NCBI GenBank assembly: GCA_946902985.2
Contig: OX336388.2
Coordinates: forward strand, 1,211,890,609 to 1,211,954,608
Direction of reading: 5' to 3'
From: Meconema thalassinum
Taxonomy: Eukaryota; Arthropoda; Insecta; Orthoptera; Tettigoniidae
DNA: 64,000 nucleotides
Part shown: piece by piece, positions 1 to 11,184 of the stretch
Layout: each line of letters starts with the position of its first letter
Numbering within the stretch: position 1 is the first letter of the stretch
The notes under the pieces: generated by a model
The model's input: the letters and a program-made list of their open reading frames with translations, nothing else
Told to the model about the DNA's origin: nothing
Databases searched by the model: none
Made by a program: the position numbers and the translations under genes

Positions 1-59
1 AACGTCTATATGCCGGAGATCTGGGAACCGAGGTGATGCAAAACTTTTTTTGATGTGTG
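1..59 (-). mobile_element. End of a Tc1-type transposon (second copy)
   Basis: These 59 bases match 56004-56062, the terminal-inverted-repeat end of the complete Tc1-type element, base for base. A TA dinucleotide follows at 60-61, as expected for the TA target duplication of this superfamily. The rest of this copy lies outside the window. Confidence 0.9.
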
Positions 60-61
60 TA

Positions 62-800
62 TTTAAAATTGGTCCTATCAGCAGGCTTAGAATCATGTTG
101 GTAGAACTGAAGTATATAAGTTACACCAAATTAATCTAAAATATCAGGTACTATACGTGTGCATAGTTTAAAGCTGTTGGCTTGCATACTTTCAGATAAA
201 TTGGTATTTGGATGAAGAAAATACAGAGAGCAATTATTAACAGTTGGCAGCCCTGGTGGCTCTTAAGAATACACTCCGTCATATCTGTTTATGTACACGT
301 ATTATATACAAAATTTGGTTGAAATCCAATGAATAGTGTAGAAGTTATATGCATTTAAAAATCGGACCTATTAGAAGGCTTAAAAATATTTTGGCAACAT
401 TGTCATATATGGCCTCCAGGAAATTAAACTGAAATAGTATTATCTACATGTGTGCCAATTTTGGAATAGCTCCCACGCATACCTTCCATGATATCCAACA
501 TGGAGCTCAAATTTCTATTGCGTTTTTTCAGCAGTTGGTAGCGCTGACATCATTTTGAAATATGGGCATGAGATATTCAGGTATACTCCTTTACTCATAC
601 TAAATTTGGTTTCGATTTCTGCAGCCGTTTAGGAGTTGATAGGGGGGGGACGGGGACACACACACAGCCAGCCAGACAGACAGAAGGACAGACAGATAGA
701 CAGAAGTACAGACAGACAGACACACATTTTCCCGGATCGATCTCATAAGTCTACTTTTTCCTCATTTTTGCAAAATGTGAAAAGTACAGTAGGCTAAAAA
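62..800 (-). repeat. Dispersed repeat with (CAGA)n stretch
   Basis: Read on the minus strand, 735-800 matches the start of the repeats at 37436 and 63124 (a stem around TTTTGCAAAAA, then 'TTATGAGATC'), followed by a CAGA/TCTG microsatellite (about 655-725) and a C-rich 'CCCCTATCAA' motif. The inner part (62-600) has phrases such as 'AAATTTGGTTTCGATTTCTG' common in untranslated parts of insect transposons, and no coding sequence. The class of the parent element is unknown. Confidence 0.55.
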
Positions 801-976
801 TGAAGTGGATGAATGTAAATACAATATTCGGCTTCACATTAAAAATTCTACGAATTCAGTTTCTTTCTTATCAAGCATTCGTTATTAGACTTAAGTAGGC
901 TATAACATTAGTATTTTAATTGTTAATTGAGCTGAGGAAAACCTCAATATCACGTCGAAACATGTACATATAAAAC

Positions 977-1180
977 TTTCTTCGGCTTTTCCCAATTAAT
1001 TGGGGTCGCCGGAGTCAAGCACGCTCATTTTGGTTTTGGCCGGGGATTTAAGGTCGGATGCCCTTCCTGACACCATGTGATTTTTCAGGTGAAAATTTCA
1101 CTCGGCAGTCACCACGATTCGAACCCCCAACCGTCCGGGTGAAAGACGAGCAACTAAACCACTGCGCCATCACGCTCCCC
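977..1180 (-). mobile_element. tRNA-derived SINE
   Basis: The minus strand begins with a tRNA-like head: A-box-like TGGCGCAGTGG, then B-box-like GGTTCGAATCG about 35 bases later. The body reads through 'CACATGGTGTCAGGAAGG' and ends near 'AATTGGGAAAAGCCGAAG'. It has no coding capacity and would depend on a LINE for movement. No target duplication was found. Confidence 0.7.
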
Positions 1181-1252
1181 AATCTAATAAATGTACATAT
1201 TATATAATTGTATATAATAGATTAGTTTTAATTCAAGTATTGATTGGCGTAT

Positions 1253-1590
1253 GCCGGCCCCGTGGTGTTGGCGTAGCGCACCTGCCTCTCACCCGGAGGC
1301 CCCGGGTTCGATCCCCGGCTCCGTCAGGGATTTTAAAACTTACGTGAGGGTTGGAACGGGGTGCACTCAGCCTCGTGAGGACAATTGCGTAGCTGTCTGA
1401 CAGTGAGACAGCGCCCCGATCACGAATACCAAGATTAGCGGCCGAGAGGACCCGACGCGCTGATCACGCGTCACCCCAACATCTGCAGGCCAAATGGCTG
1501 GGCACCGGTCGCTTGGTCGGCCTTAGCCCGTCATAGGCTGTATAGTACCAGGGGTTGACTTTTTTTTGATTGATTGATTGATTGAATGAT
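1253..1590 (+). mobile_element. tRNA-derived SINE with (GATT)n tail
   Basis: A tRNA-like head starts near 1253, with an A-box-like GGCGTAGCGCACC and the B box GGTTCGATCCC at 1305-1315. The body is about 240 bases and ends in a T run (1559-1567) and (GATT)n. A truncated relative of the body ('GACCCGACGCG...CACGTGTCACCCC') lies at 43395-43545. Confidence 0.8.
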
Positions 1591-1624
1591 TGGCGTATAC
1601 TTAAAACTTTAGAATTGGTTGTTG

Positions 1625-1995
1625 TAGTTGATTCTTAAGGAGCATTGTGACATCATGGTCGTGTAGCTCCGTGTACGTGGGTGTGTGATGAAGCTGTCTG
1701 ATAACCTGTGCCACTGTGATGTCTGTACTAGTGTGTGTATCTCTAATTGATCTTGGATTTGGGTAGGATGTGACCGTGACTTTCAGTTAAGTAACATCCC
1801 GGTATTTGTCTGGAGTAGAAGTGGGAAACCACGGAAAACCACTTCCAGGATGGCTAAGGTAGGAATGGAATCCACATCCGTCTCTTCTCAGTTTAGCCTC
1901 ACGAGGTTGAGTGGACCATGTTCCAGCCCTCAGACCAGAATTCAATTTCTTGGCATAGAATTGAATCCGGGTCTCCACAGTGGCAACCATGAATC
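1625..1995 (-). mobile_element. SINE with shared 3' tail module
   Basis: The low-coordinate end (1625-1760) matches the tail found at 14749-14880, 39890-40020, 48940-49022 and 56769-56900 ('GTGTAGCTCCGTGTAC', 'TCTGATAACC'). The high end (1795-1990) matches SINE bodies at 34985-35155 and, inverted, 10868-11135 (the stretch 'AAACCACGGAAAACCACTT'). It is a diverged minus-strand copy. Confidence 0.6.
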
Positions 1996-2196
1996 CAAGT
2001 TACCACGCAATGACCATGTCCATGTCGCAGAGCCTCTAAAATACCTAACAACTTCCATATTTTGCCCTCTTAAAACATGGAGTTCTAATTTAAATTTGAC
2101 ATTATAACTACCTGTATAACTCAGTAGAGTTCCACATATACCTGGTGCAAATTATAGTACTGATCAGTAGAAGAAAGTAGATTTGTATAAGTAACA

Positions 2197-3017
2197 ATGA
2201 AATGTACTTTCTATTTTATTAATTTTGGAGATGATATAGTTATCTGGGGAAATAGTGAGATGGAATTCCAGGAAGGGCTGAAAGTCTGGAATGATTATTT
2301 GAAGAAATATGGACTGAAAGTAAGTGCTACAAAAACTGCTGCAATGTATGTTAACAGACAGAGAAGTAAAGATAATATAATATAAAGCTGGAGGGTGTAC
2401 AATTGGAATCAGTATCAGTACCTTGGGTGCTTATTATCAGGTGACAAAATAATACTGCTTGAATTAAATAACCGTATTCAGAAATCAAGTCAATTCTATC
2501 AGCAAGTTCGATACCTACTCTGGAATAAGCAAGTGCCACTAACATCAAAACAAACTCTGTTTCGAATATACTTCGTCCCTATATGGAATTATGGGTTGGA
2601 AACGTGCACAACTACCTAAAAAGCTAGCAGCAGTCTTCAGACTTCAGAAATGAAGTTTCTAAGAAGCATGCTTCATAAATCTAGGAAATACAGAGTAAGA
2701 AAAGAAATGAGAAGATTAGAAAACAAGCTGGAATAAATCAGTCCCTGAAGGAGACCATAACTAGGGCACGTTTACGATGGTTTGGTCACGTCAAACGTAT
2801 GGCAGAAGGAAGAATTGCAAAACAATGGTTGCATACTGAGATTACTGGAAAGAGACCTGTTGGAAGACCTACGAGGAGATGGCTGGACCAAGTGAAGGAA
2901 GATATCACATCCAAGGGAATCAACTGGGATGAAGTCTTGAAGGAGCAGTGGTACATGAATCGACGAAAAAGGAGAGCGCTCGTAAACCATACCCGGGAAA
3001 CTGGAGTGGAAACTTGA
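2197..3017 (+). pseudogene. LINE reverse-transcriptase 3' fragment
   Basis: This is a decayed 3' end of a non-LTR retrotransposon reverse transcriptase. The first open part (2197-2385) carries the palm active-site motif as FGDDIVIWG, where the usual form is F/Y-A-D-D. A stop at 2383-2385 and small indels lead into 2395-2619 with the thumb motif YLGCLLSGD and the phrase VPLTSKQTLFRIYFVPI. After another frame change, 2740-3017 encodes the C-terminal tail with RLRWFGHVKRM and GKRPVGRPTRRW. The endonuclease and most of the RT are missing, so this is a 5'-truncated copy. The same C-terminal type occurs at 11185-11830. It cannot be active. The clade is uncertain. Confidence 0.85.
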
Positions 3018-3030
3018 TGTTGATGATGAA

Positions 3031-3076
<46 letters not shown>
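3015..3076 (+). repeat. (GAT)n LINE tail
   Basis: Imperfect then perfect GAT repeats begin directly at the LINE stop codon region, so they look like the microsatellite tail of that retrotransposon. The related LINE at 11185-11830 also ends in GAT repeats. Confidence 0.8.
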
Positions 3077-3906
3077 TCTGTAGATACGTAGTGATATGAA
3101 CTCAATCATTTAAAAAGTTTCTTTATTGACGTTTAAACTAACACAAATACAATTGGGTATTTAATAATTTTATTACAGCGTATGTCAATTAAATGAATTA
3201 ACCCCGGCAATTCTAACGGAGGGGATATTTTGTGCCCACCAGTTCCAATTTATACGATTCATTCATGGTATTCCATTTCTACGCTTACTGTATAGTAATA
3301 TAATGTCTATTTAGAATCCGGTAACCTAACCACACATTTACTATTTTAAAATGTTAATTCTTGTATAAGATATTAACAATTTTCTTTTGGTGGGAACAGG
3401 ACCCCCCCCCCCCATGGGTAGTTCGTCTGCCTCACCATACTGTGCATTGTGGTAAGGGCAAAAGTACAACAAAGTTAACAAAACCACCATAATTTGTTCT
3501 GGTTGCAAGAGGTACACTTGCGGAAAACACAGTAAAGAACAGTCGTATGTTTTTATTTTATTTTGTATGCAACTGTTGTTAGTTAAGTTACATTTTTGCC
3601 ATTTAAGGTTTATTTATGGTTAAAATACAAGATCATTATGTTGAAGGATAATGCAAATCACACAAAAGGAATTTATTTTGGTTGTCACAAAATACCCCCC
3701 GTTGGTAGCCTATAGTTTGAAAAATAGCATGGTATTGCTAGGGTTAATATACATTAATTATACTAGCTTTGGTCACATCCTGCCCCTCTTCAGGATTTGT
3801 TTCCTAAATAAACTATAATTATAATATATTAATTTTTAAAGGTAAAATTCAAGTATAATAACCAACCTTGCTCGCAATTATAAAGGTTTCCTTTAAAGAA
3901 CAATTA
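3077..3906. other. No recognised feature
   Basis: AT-rich sequence with a 12-base C run at 3402-3413. I see no coding, RNA gene or clear repeat structure. Confidence 0.5.
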
Positions 3907-5078
3907 CTTACAAGGGAAGTATCAGGTAAGACAGGTCAAAACCTACCTTGTGGCTTTGTGAATGCAATCGTTGTACTATAAGAGGACAACGTACGGAAAA
4001 CCAGCTGTCCGATTGAACTACAAGGCTCCGAAACCATGTGGCGAATCTCTCATATAAATCAATGAGAGGTAGCGAGTACAGTACTTATTGGAAGGGACAG
4101 CCCTGACGGCCCAGGCACTCAAGGCCGGTGGGAAGGAGCCGCACGTTCCAGCCAGCATATACGCCCCGCCTCGCTACTACTCTGAGTGCCAAAGGGATGT
4201 CCAGTTCCCCCCAGCCGTCATGCCTGCGTACCAGGATTTCAGCTACTATTTCGAGGCCATGCAGTTCAATCTGGCAACTGATTTTCCGCATGTTGTCCTC
4301 TAATACAGGGTCTTCCACTCAAAGTGGGGCCGGTCACTCGGTCAGCGCACCACTGCAGGTAGAACGTTGAGCCAAAGGTCAGACGAGCAGATAGCAACGC
4401 GGAGCTGAAGCAGCAAATGTGTTAAGGAAAGAAGTGTTGTAGGATTGAGGAAATTAATGCTGCGGAGAAGCGCGGGACTTCGCAATGCTGAGACAGTTGC
4501 GACGCAGTATTTGCCGAGTCAAGTTCACTTTGTTATTTCGTTTATAGCCTATTTTAAGTTATAAGTGTTATAAGTTTATAACGTGTGTAGTCGATACGTG
4601 TTAGTGGTTATTGTATACGTTGTTATTGTTTAATTTATTGTTATTGTGTTTCAAAATTTTATAACGTGTTATTGGTAAGTGTGAAAGCCTATTGTTTCAA
4701 TAATGCGTCAACCTGCGTACACATTAGCACACAGAAATTGAGGCTGCCTCGGTACATGAACTAATGCGTGTGAATTAAAATTCCTTAGACGAAATGTGTA
4801 GATACAGGTGGATGACATTTTCAACATCTTCAGTGACAAGGTGAGAAATTATTTTACTTTGATTATGTGTTATTTTGTGTGTTTGTTATTTACATGGGAT
4901 TCGTACGTGCGCTCTGTCGACCCCAAGCTCAGTGAGATGCCATGTGCTCGTCCGACACTCCACGCACGCACCGCGCGGCCGGCCTCGCTTTGGGTGAAAG
5001 TCCCTGTAGTACAAAGATTGCGTCCACAAAATTTCAAGATAGGTTTCGATCTGTCTTACCTGATACTTCCCTTGTAAG
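3907..5078. mobile_element. Foldback/MITE-like DNA element
   Basis: The ends are inverted repeats of about 75 bases: 3907-3980 (beginning CTTACAAGGGAAGTATCAGG) and 5002-5078 inverted, sharing 'TATCAGGTAAGACAG' and 'TTTGTACTA'. Inside the left part is a second inverted repeat, 3981-4033 against 4249-4301 (AGAGGACAAC, then diverged GGAAAA...ATTGAACT). The middle (4085-4260) is GC-rich and open in two frames on opposite strands (4088-4303 + and 4085-4318 -), but I recognise neither product and treat them as chance frames. No transposase and no clear target duplication were found. Confidence 0.6.
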
Positions 5079-6399
5079 CAGGACCATAATGTGGCCAAAA
5101 TTAGTATAATTAATTTATGTTATTAGTTCAATTTTATTGCCATAAGGTGCTATAATATTACAGTATTAAATACTCACTGGTAATACTGTACATACCAAAA
5201 TCTATTCTAGAAACACTGGACTCCTTGATGTATGTCTCCTTTCCCTGCTATATAAAAAATAAAAAATATACCTTCTGTTTCATAAGTTACCAGTTTTGTA
5301 ATATCCAATATGTCTGTGTGTATTTTTTATGTTTACTTGTGAAAATCTGTTCACAGCGACACTGATTAGTTGTAACCTGCACATTTGACAAACAAATTGC
5401 GTGTGATTTATCCCGTCACACTGCTTTAACATTTCCAGCGGTTGAAATAATAAAATCTGGAGTTTCATTTGCAGAGGTAAACATTCCAATGAATAGTGCT
5501 ATCAACGCACATGTAATCTCCCCGCGGACAAATGTGACTTATGTAGCGGACATTATGACTTATGACAAATCCACATATTCAGTTTTTCTGCAACGAAGAT
5601 AACCCCTTTCACCCTATGCTCCATATATCAACCCCTCCCCCTAAACTCACCCCTCCCCACCCCACCCCACCCCTCCCCACCCCCACCAAACAGTGGCAGC
5701 CCACCAGAAATATTGTTTTAAAGCTATCTCATGCCCAGGAATTGATCCATTTTATGTGTCTGTGTTGGCTATATTTTTCCCTCTCTGTCGAGTTATTGCA
5801 ATTTTTATGATTGTCTTGCTAATTCCATTAGACTGTGTTGCTTTATCAGGGCAGTTATTAAAAATCACTCCATGCCCACAATTATATTAGGTGATTGCTT
5901 TTTTAGGCTGCTAGTTCCTGTTTTTGGTCACCCTAACAAGTCCCTGAATTAGTGTCCCCCTTTGCAATTGAATTAAAAAATTACTCAGTAGATAGGTACT
6001 CACATTCCATTATTTCCATACAGCAAAAGGCGAGTCTGCTTCATACTGTAATTAGAGAATGGAGAGCTCAGTTCTTGCTCAGAAGGTGTGTTCGCTACCA
6101 CAGTGCTGCTTCTCTCAAACGTGCGAGGAGTGTGTGTTTTTTCGGAAACAAAGAAATCTCGTACCAAGTGTTAACTTACCATAATTATGTATTTCAGGAC
6201 CATTACTAACATTTCTGTTAATTTATTTTTGATTGGCATTACGCCTATCATGTTGGATGCTATTTTAGGTAGATTTAATGTTAAATCAACGTATTGCAAT
6301 GGGCTCCTTGTTTCGACTTCCGGAAAATTTCGATATATCTTTGTGTTTCACAACCCCCAAACCCCAAAAGCAACGTCAGTTCAGAAGTGTTATATAATT
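5079..6399. other. No recognised feature; C-rich tract
   Basis: Mostly AT-rich single-copy-looking DNA. A polypyrimidine CCCCA/CCCCT tract spans about 5635-5693. No gene is supported. Confidence 0.5.
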
Positions 6400-7017
6400 T
6401 ATATGTGTATATACAACAAGAAGTACATTTCGAAGAATGGCCATCTGTCATTTCAGAACTGATGTCAGGCCACAGTTGTGTACGCCGCTGAGACTCTCCT
6501 GATGAGGGTAGGTACCATGGATGATCCGGAGAAGATCAAAACACGTATCCTCAGGAAAATTCATAGGCCGAGATTGCTTCCAGATGGAACCTACCGACAG
6601 AATGCAAACTCCTAACTGTATCGACGGTTGGAATTGGCCAATGCCAGCATGCGACGTAGGCGGCTAAAGTTCTACGGGCACTTTCTGCGAATGGACAGCG
6701 GCAGGCTTACCAAGCGGATCTTATCCTTGAAAGCTACAAGAGTAGAAGCCTAAGGCTCAATGAAGTCCTAAAAGACTTGGATTCCGCTGGGATTTCTGAC
6801 CTTGATGTCCAACAACGTTCCAAATTTGCTGATATGGTTAACAGTCGGTCCCCGTCTCCCAAAGTGTCAAAGTGTAGGAAACCCCTCTCGCAGGAGAGAG
6901 TCGAAAAACTAGCAGCCATGCTCAAGATATATTGGGACTGGAAGAGAGCATCGAAGAAGAACTCGTCATAAGTGCTCATTAGATGGCTTAAATCAATAAT
7001 AATAATAATAATAATAA
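6400..7017 (+). pseudogene. LINE C-terminal fragment, (AAT)n tail
   Basis: A decayed C-terminal end of the same RTE-like LINE family as 16236-19770. Across several frames it reads YNKKYISKNG, VVYAAETLL, ILRKIHRP, then RRRRLKFYGHFLRM and a lysine-rich end at about 6777-6971. The 16-kb copy has matching YNKKCIS, TYAAETMV, ILRKIYG and KRRLQFYTHIYRM. An (AAT)n tail follows at 6993-7017. It is 5'-truncated and full of stops. Confidence 0.75.
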
Positions 7018-7272
7018 TGGGTGAAAGATGTACAAAAAGGCATGCGAACTGCCAACATAACTGACACATCAGACAGAGACTCCTTCCGTAACAAAGTGAA
7101 CAACTGGGAAGTCCAACCAGAGCAACCAAAACCTACACCTTACAGACTGCAATGGTCTGACGAAAGAAAATTGGCATTCTCCAACAGAATGAAACAATAC
7201 TGGCAAAATAATAAGAACGTCAAGAATTGAGTCAAATTGCTTAACGCTTTCCAATATTGGAAAAATATGCTG

Positions 7273-7326
<54 letters not shown>
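7018..7326 (+). pseudogene. Second LINE C-terminal fragment, (AAT)n tail
   Basis: Starting right after the (AAT)n tail of the previous relic, an open frame (about 7021-7230) encodes the very end of the same LINE family: VQKGMRTANI, DRDSFRNKVNNWE, then a WSDERKLAFSNRMKQYW block typical of these C-termini. A (TAAA)n/(TAA)n tail runs 7272-7326. Only about 70 codons remain. The two copies are joined head to tail through an (AAT)n tract. Confidence 0.75.
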
Positions 7327-8177
7327 TATCACTTTCTTGTGGACCCTATAACTACCGTCATTTTGCACGAATCACTTTCAAGCTTATACATAAAATAATA
7401 CCAATTAAAATCTCGATCAAGTCCGTTAAAGGGTAAACTCGGACCATGGGGGTGAAAAAGAGGGATTTTTTTTCGAAGAAGTGGAATATTACCATAACAG
7501 ACCGACGAGGGAAACATGTTATTGTATTAGGATGTACATTTTACCATATCTTCCATAAACCAAGGCCGGCATTAACGGCAGTATCAAAGTTTTCCAAGAT
7601 ATTCTCAATAGACCGGGTGTGCTTAGAGAGGGCAGTTTAGCTTACACGGAGAATTAGCATTGGCCTGTAATAGTTGAAGATGTCCAGAATGCAGTAACAT
7701 ATACCATATTAAGATGATCTAGACTTGGCATCACACATATGGTACATTGCGGGACGAACATAGACAGTTAGGAATGAGGGGAAAAGGTCAAGGTGGATAT
7801 GAGATAACGAGAACACGCTGGAAATTCCTTCTAGTTCAGTGCATACAGTGTTGAGCGGAGCAGCACGGGACCGGACCACACATCGCTCATTCAGCTGAGT
7901 TCACAATCCACCTCAAACTGACTATTTAATAAAAACCACATAAGTTACTATGTAAGCAAATTTGAAGGTCAATCACCACTAACAACATCTTAACCAAACA
8001 AATCACATATAACTAACAAATCTTGACATTTTGCGCTAGTTTAATAACTATACCAACTAAATAAGTGTAGATATTGTAAATACCATCACCCATACTTGTA
8101 GACATAGATTTAATAGCCTAAGTGTAAAGGATCTCATGATGATCACTTGACGATCGAAACTGGTTTTCAAACCCTTA
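7327..8177. other. No recognised feature
   Basis: No coding sequence or repeat that I can name. Short open frames are random. Confidence 0.45.
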
Positions 8178-8179
8178 TA

Positions 8180-8634
8180 CGAGGGCTGTTAATTTTCAAG
8201 TTCCGACGGACTGAATAAAAATAACAGATTGACATACCAAACTGATTTTACTACTAAATGTTTGCTCATTTTATTCTTATGTCTCAATATAATTGCCAAA
8301 ACGATTGAAACATTTGTCGTATCGTTACACCAGCTTTCCAATACCCTCGGCAAAAAATTCTGCCGCCTCTGAGGTGGGTACGTCTTGAGAGTCTCCTGAA
8401 GTTTTTCCTTTTTGGCGAGGCGTTGCCGCCCAACCATACCTTCAATTCCCGAATAAGGTGAAAATCATGCAGTGCTGGTTTGGACTAAATGGCACATGGT
8501 CCAAAACTTCACTCTTGAATTCTTGGAAAATGTCTGTCGTAACGTTGGCACAGTGCGGTCGTGAACATCAGATTGGTATGTCAATCGGTTATTTTTATAC
8601 GGTCCATCGGAACTTGAAGAAAACACAGCCCTCG
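8180..8634 (-). mobile_element. Internally deleted mariner-like element
   Basis: Flanked by TA at 8178-8179 and 8635-8636. Both ends begin CGAGGGCTGT and stay alike for about 60 bases (shared AAGTTCCGA, ATAAAAATAAC, GATTGACATAC), a long terminal inverted repeat for a mariner. On the minus strand the interior encodes the end of a mariner transposase in shifting frames: HLIRELKVWLGG, then EAAEFFAEGIGKLV and RYDKCFNRFGNYIET, which fit the family's C-terminal block. The N-terminal DNA-binding part and first catalytic Asp are gone, and frameshifts break what is left. At 455 bp it is a non-autonomous derivative. Confidence 0.8.
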
Positions 8635-8649
8635 TACTTTGTTATTTAC

Positions 8650-9399
8650 AATGTATAGGGTATCATTTATGTACTTGAGTACCCTTAAGGGGCGTGTAGG
8701 GGACTGGTATAGGATCAATTTGAGATAGGGAATCTGGGGTCGGAATGGCCTCCTAACGCCAGAAAACAGGTTTGATTCAGGCCCTGCGCCCCTGTAAAGT
8801 AGGGAAGCTCGCCATGTGTTACTCTGAGGTCAGCCACTCTTTCGCTGTCAACGGTCTTGGCACGACCACTGCTCAACGCCGCGTTAACCGAGAGCTGCAT
8901 TCCTCTTGCCAATTGATAGTTCCGTCGTCTTCAACTACTTCAGAAACACACGTAACTCGTTGATACTAATAATCAAAAGGCAATTAATTTACAGAATCAG
9001 CGATAGTTTAAAAAAATCAGCACAGAATAAACATGCACTCTGACTACGCCCCCTCCTTCACCTCTAAAAAATAAAGAAAAATAAAAAATGAATGCATGGC
9101 ACCCCAGGAGAAACTAACCCTGGACCACCGTGGTAGTGCGCCTCGTCGCTATCCTCTCGGTTAACGCGGCTTTGAGCGATGGTCACGCCAAGACCGTTGA
9201 CAGCGAAAGAGTGCCTGACCTCAGAGTAACACATGGCGAGCTTCCCTATTTTACAGGGGAGGAGGGCCTGAAACAAACCTGTTTTCTGGCGTTAGGACGC
9301 CATTCCGACCCCAGGTTCCCTATCTCAAATTGATTCTATACCCATCTCCTACACGCCCCTTAAGGGTACTCAAGTACATAAATGACACCCTGTATACAT
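8650..9399. mobile_element. Foldback MITE with 245-bp arms
   Basis: Left arm 8650-8894 and right arm 9154-9399 are inverted copies, about 90% alike by eye (starts AATGTAT(AC)AGGGT, then TCATTTATGTACTTGAGTAC). The arms enclose about 259 bases without coding. It lies 13 bases from the mariner-like element. The superfamily is unknown. Confidence 0.75.
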
Positions 9400-10867
9400 T
9401 TCAAATACGTGTTCAGATGCAGGTGATATTTCATTATTTATTTATTTTCAATCAAAATTACGGTACATATTCTACTGGCCCACACTAACTGTCTCCTGTT
9501 GTTTTTGGTTCTTTAAGTGGCAGTTATGTAAGCTATCTGACAAGATGTCTGAAATACCGAAACCGTTGTGCCTGGCCTTCCTTAATGTTCTGGTCAACTA
9601 CTACGGGAAGTTTACACTATTCATGTAGAGTGTTGATAAGCTGGTTTGCGGTTATTCGTCAGTGGGTCTAGTACACAACCGATGTTCCCACACATTCCAG
9701 ACATGTTCTATTACAGTGGAGCGCAGGTCCTTGCTAATGAACGTTAAGCTGTGTCTACTCTTGACATATGAGGACATACAAACTGGATCACACAGGTAAT
9801 CTCTAGAGGTTGTTTGTGTAATATACAGCTGTTGGACGGGAGAAATGTAGAGTTTGGGGATAGGCGGAGAACAGGGAAACCATTCGTTACATGAAACCAC
9901 TGATGGATGATCACTGAAGACCACTATTGGGTCAGAATTTGGGATTTGGTTGAGCCAGAAGAGCAGGTTCAGTTATTTTGTTTCAAACACAATAACATTG
10001 ACCTGATTTATGGACATATGCATGAACATTGAGATAAAAAATGGGTCTATTCTAAACTATTGCTACTTTTATCCAAAGACCACAGATTGCACTGTGACTC
10101 ATGAATGCTTAAATCATCCTTCACATCTTCAACACCACAGATTTGCCTTTTTACAGTAGAGTGTTTCCATGGTTTTTGGAATTATGTTTGTAACACTGTC
10201 TTAGGGAATTGCTCAAAATATACCTGTAATTTCTTGTTAAATTTAAACTTCTCGCAAGGCGAAATTGTCAGTTGGCACCTTTTGCTAGTGACTCATTTAA
10301 TTGTTGCCAAGCCTGGAGTACGATTAATTCACTCAAGAGGTTTTGGTGTTCCGCGGTCTCGCTTGGCAATTCTTGTGGACCCACCAGTGGTATAATTGCG
10401 TTCAGTGTTTTCTGAATTTTCTACTTGCTAGAAGTTGACCCAAAACTGAAAAATGTAAATTGGTTATAATAAAAAGCTGCAACTAGAACTCTGGAAATTA
10501 TCAGTTACGTGGTAATAGTCAATGTATTTAGCTGAGTAAGGCCATGCATAGGGTAATTACCATCTTAATCATATTGAAAGGTTCTGGAGAGCCTGGCTGA
10601 GATGACTTGACCACTTTGTTGAGGAGATGAAGAGCATGCGGTGGTCACACCTCACACCTCACCGGCACTGCACGGCTGATCAGCTCCGGTCGATGTGACC
10701 ACCAGGCGTGCAAGAGTGTGAACTGCTGCCACCACGCTCCTAGATCAGACGAGATCGTAACAAGAGCGTGTGACTTTGTTGTTATATCTGCATTAAGGGG
10801 TTAGGGTAATTTTCGACATTTTAGTTTACTTGTACGTAAGCCAGCTCACAAATTGATAACTTGACCC
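9400..10867. other. No recognised feature
   Basis: No supported gene. A short inverted repeat GTGGTCACA / TGTGACCAC lies at about 10639 and 10693. Otherwise ordinary AT-rich sequence. Confidence 0.45.
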
Positions 10868-11135
10868 ACTCGCGGTGTGGTGGCTAGCATTCTTGGCTGT
10901 CACCTCTGAGATCAGAGATCAATTCCCATCTCTAGGAAGAAATTTAATTCTGGTCCAAAGACTGGAACGGGGTATACGCAGCTTCGTGAGGCAGAACTGA
11001 CAATAGGTGAATTAGATTCCAACCTTAGCCACCCTAGCAGTGGTTTAAAGTGGTTTTCCACTTCTACTCCATGACAGCTCCTAAATTAGCTCACGATCGC
11101 CTCCTGAATCCTACACTCAATCAAAAAAGTACACA
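10868..11135 (+). mobile_element. tRNA-derived SINE
   Basis: The head reads CTCGCGGTGTGGTGGCTAGC, an A-box-like start also seen at 53258 (CTCGTGGTGTAGAGACTATC). The B-box region is degenerate. The body contains ACTGGAACGGGGTATACGCAGC and the 'GTGGTTTTCCACTTCTACTCC' segment found inverted at 1795 and 35000. It is diverged, with no tail resolved. Confidence 0.6.
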
Positions 11136-11184
11136 GACTCTACACATTTGTAAAATGTATTAGAATTAAAATAAAATTAAACAT

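Noticed and set aside
4085..4318. Overlapping ORFs on both strands in the foldback centre
   Set aside because: GC-rich DNA opens frames on both strands. Neither has known motifs or a normal start.
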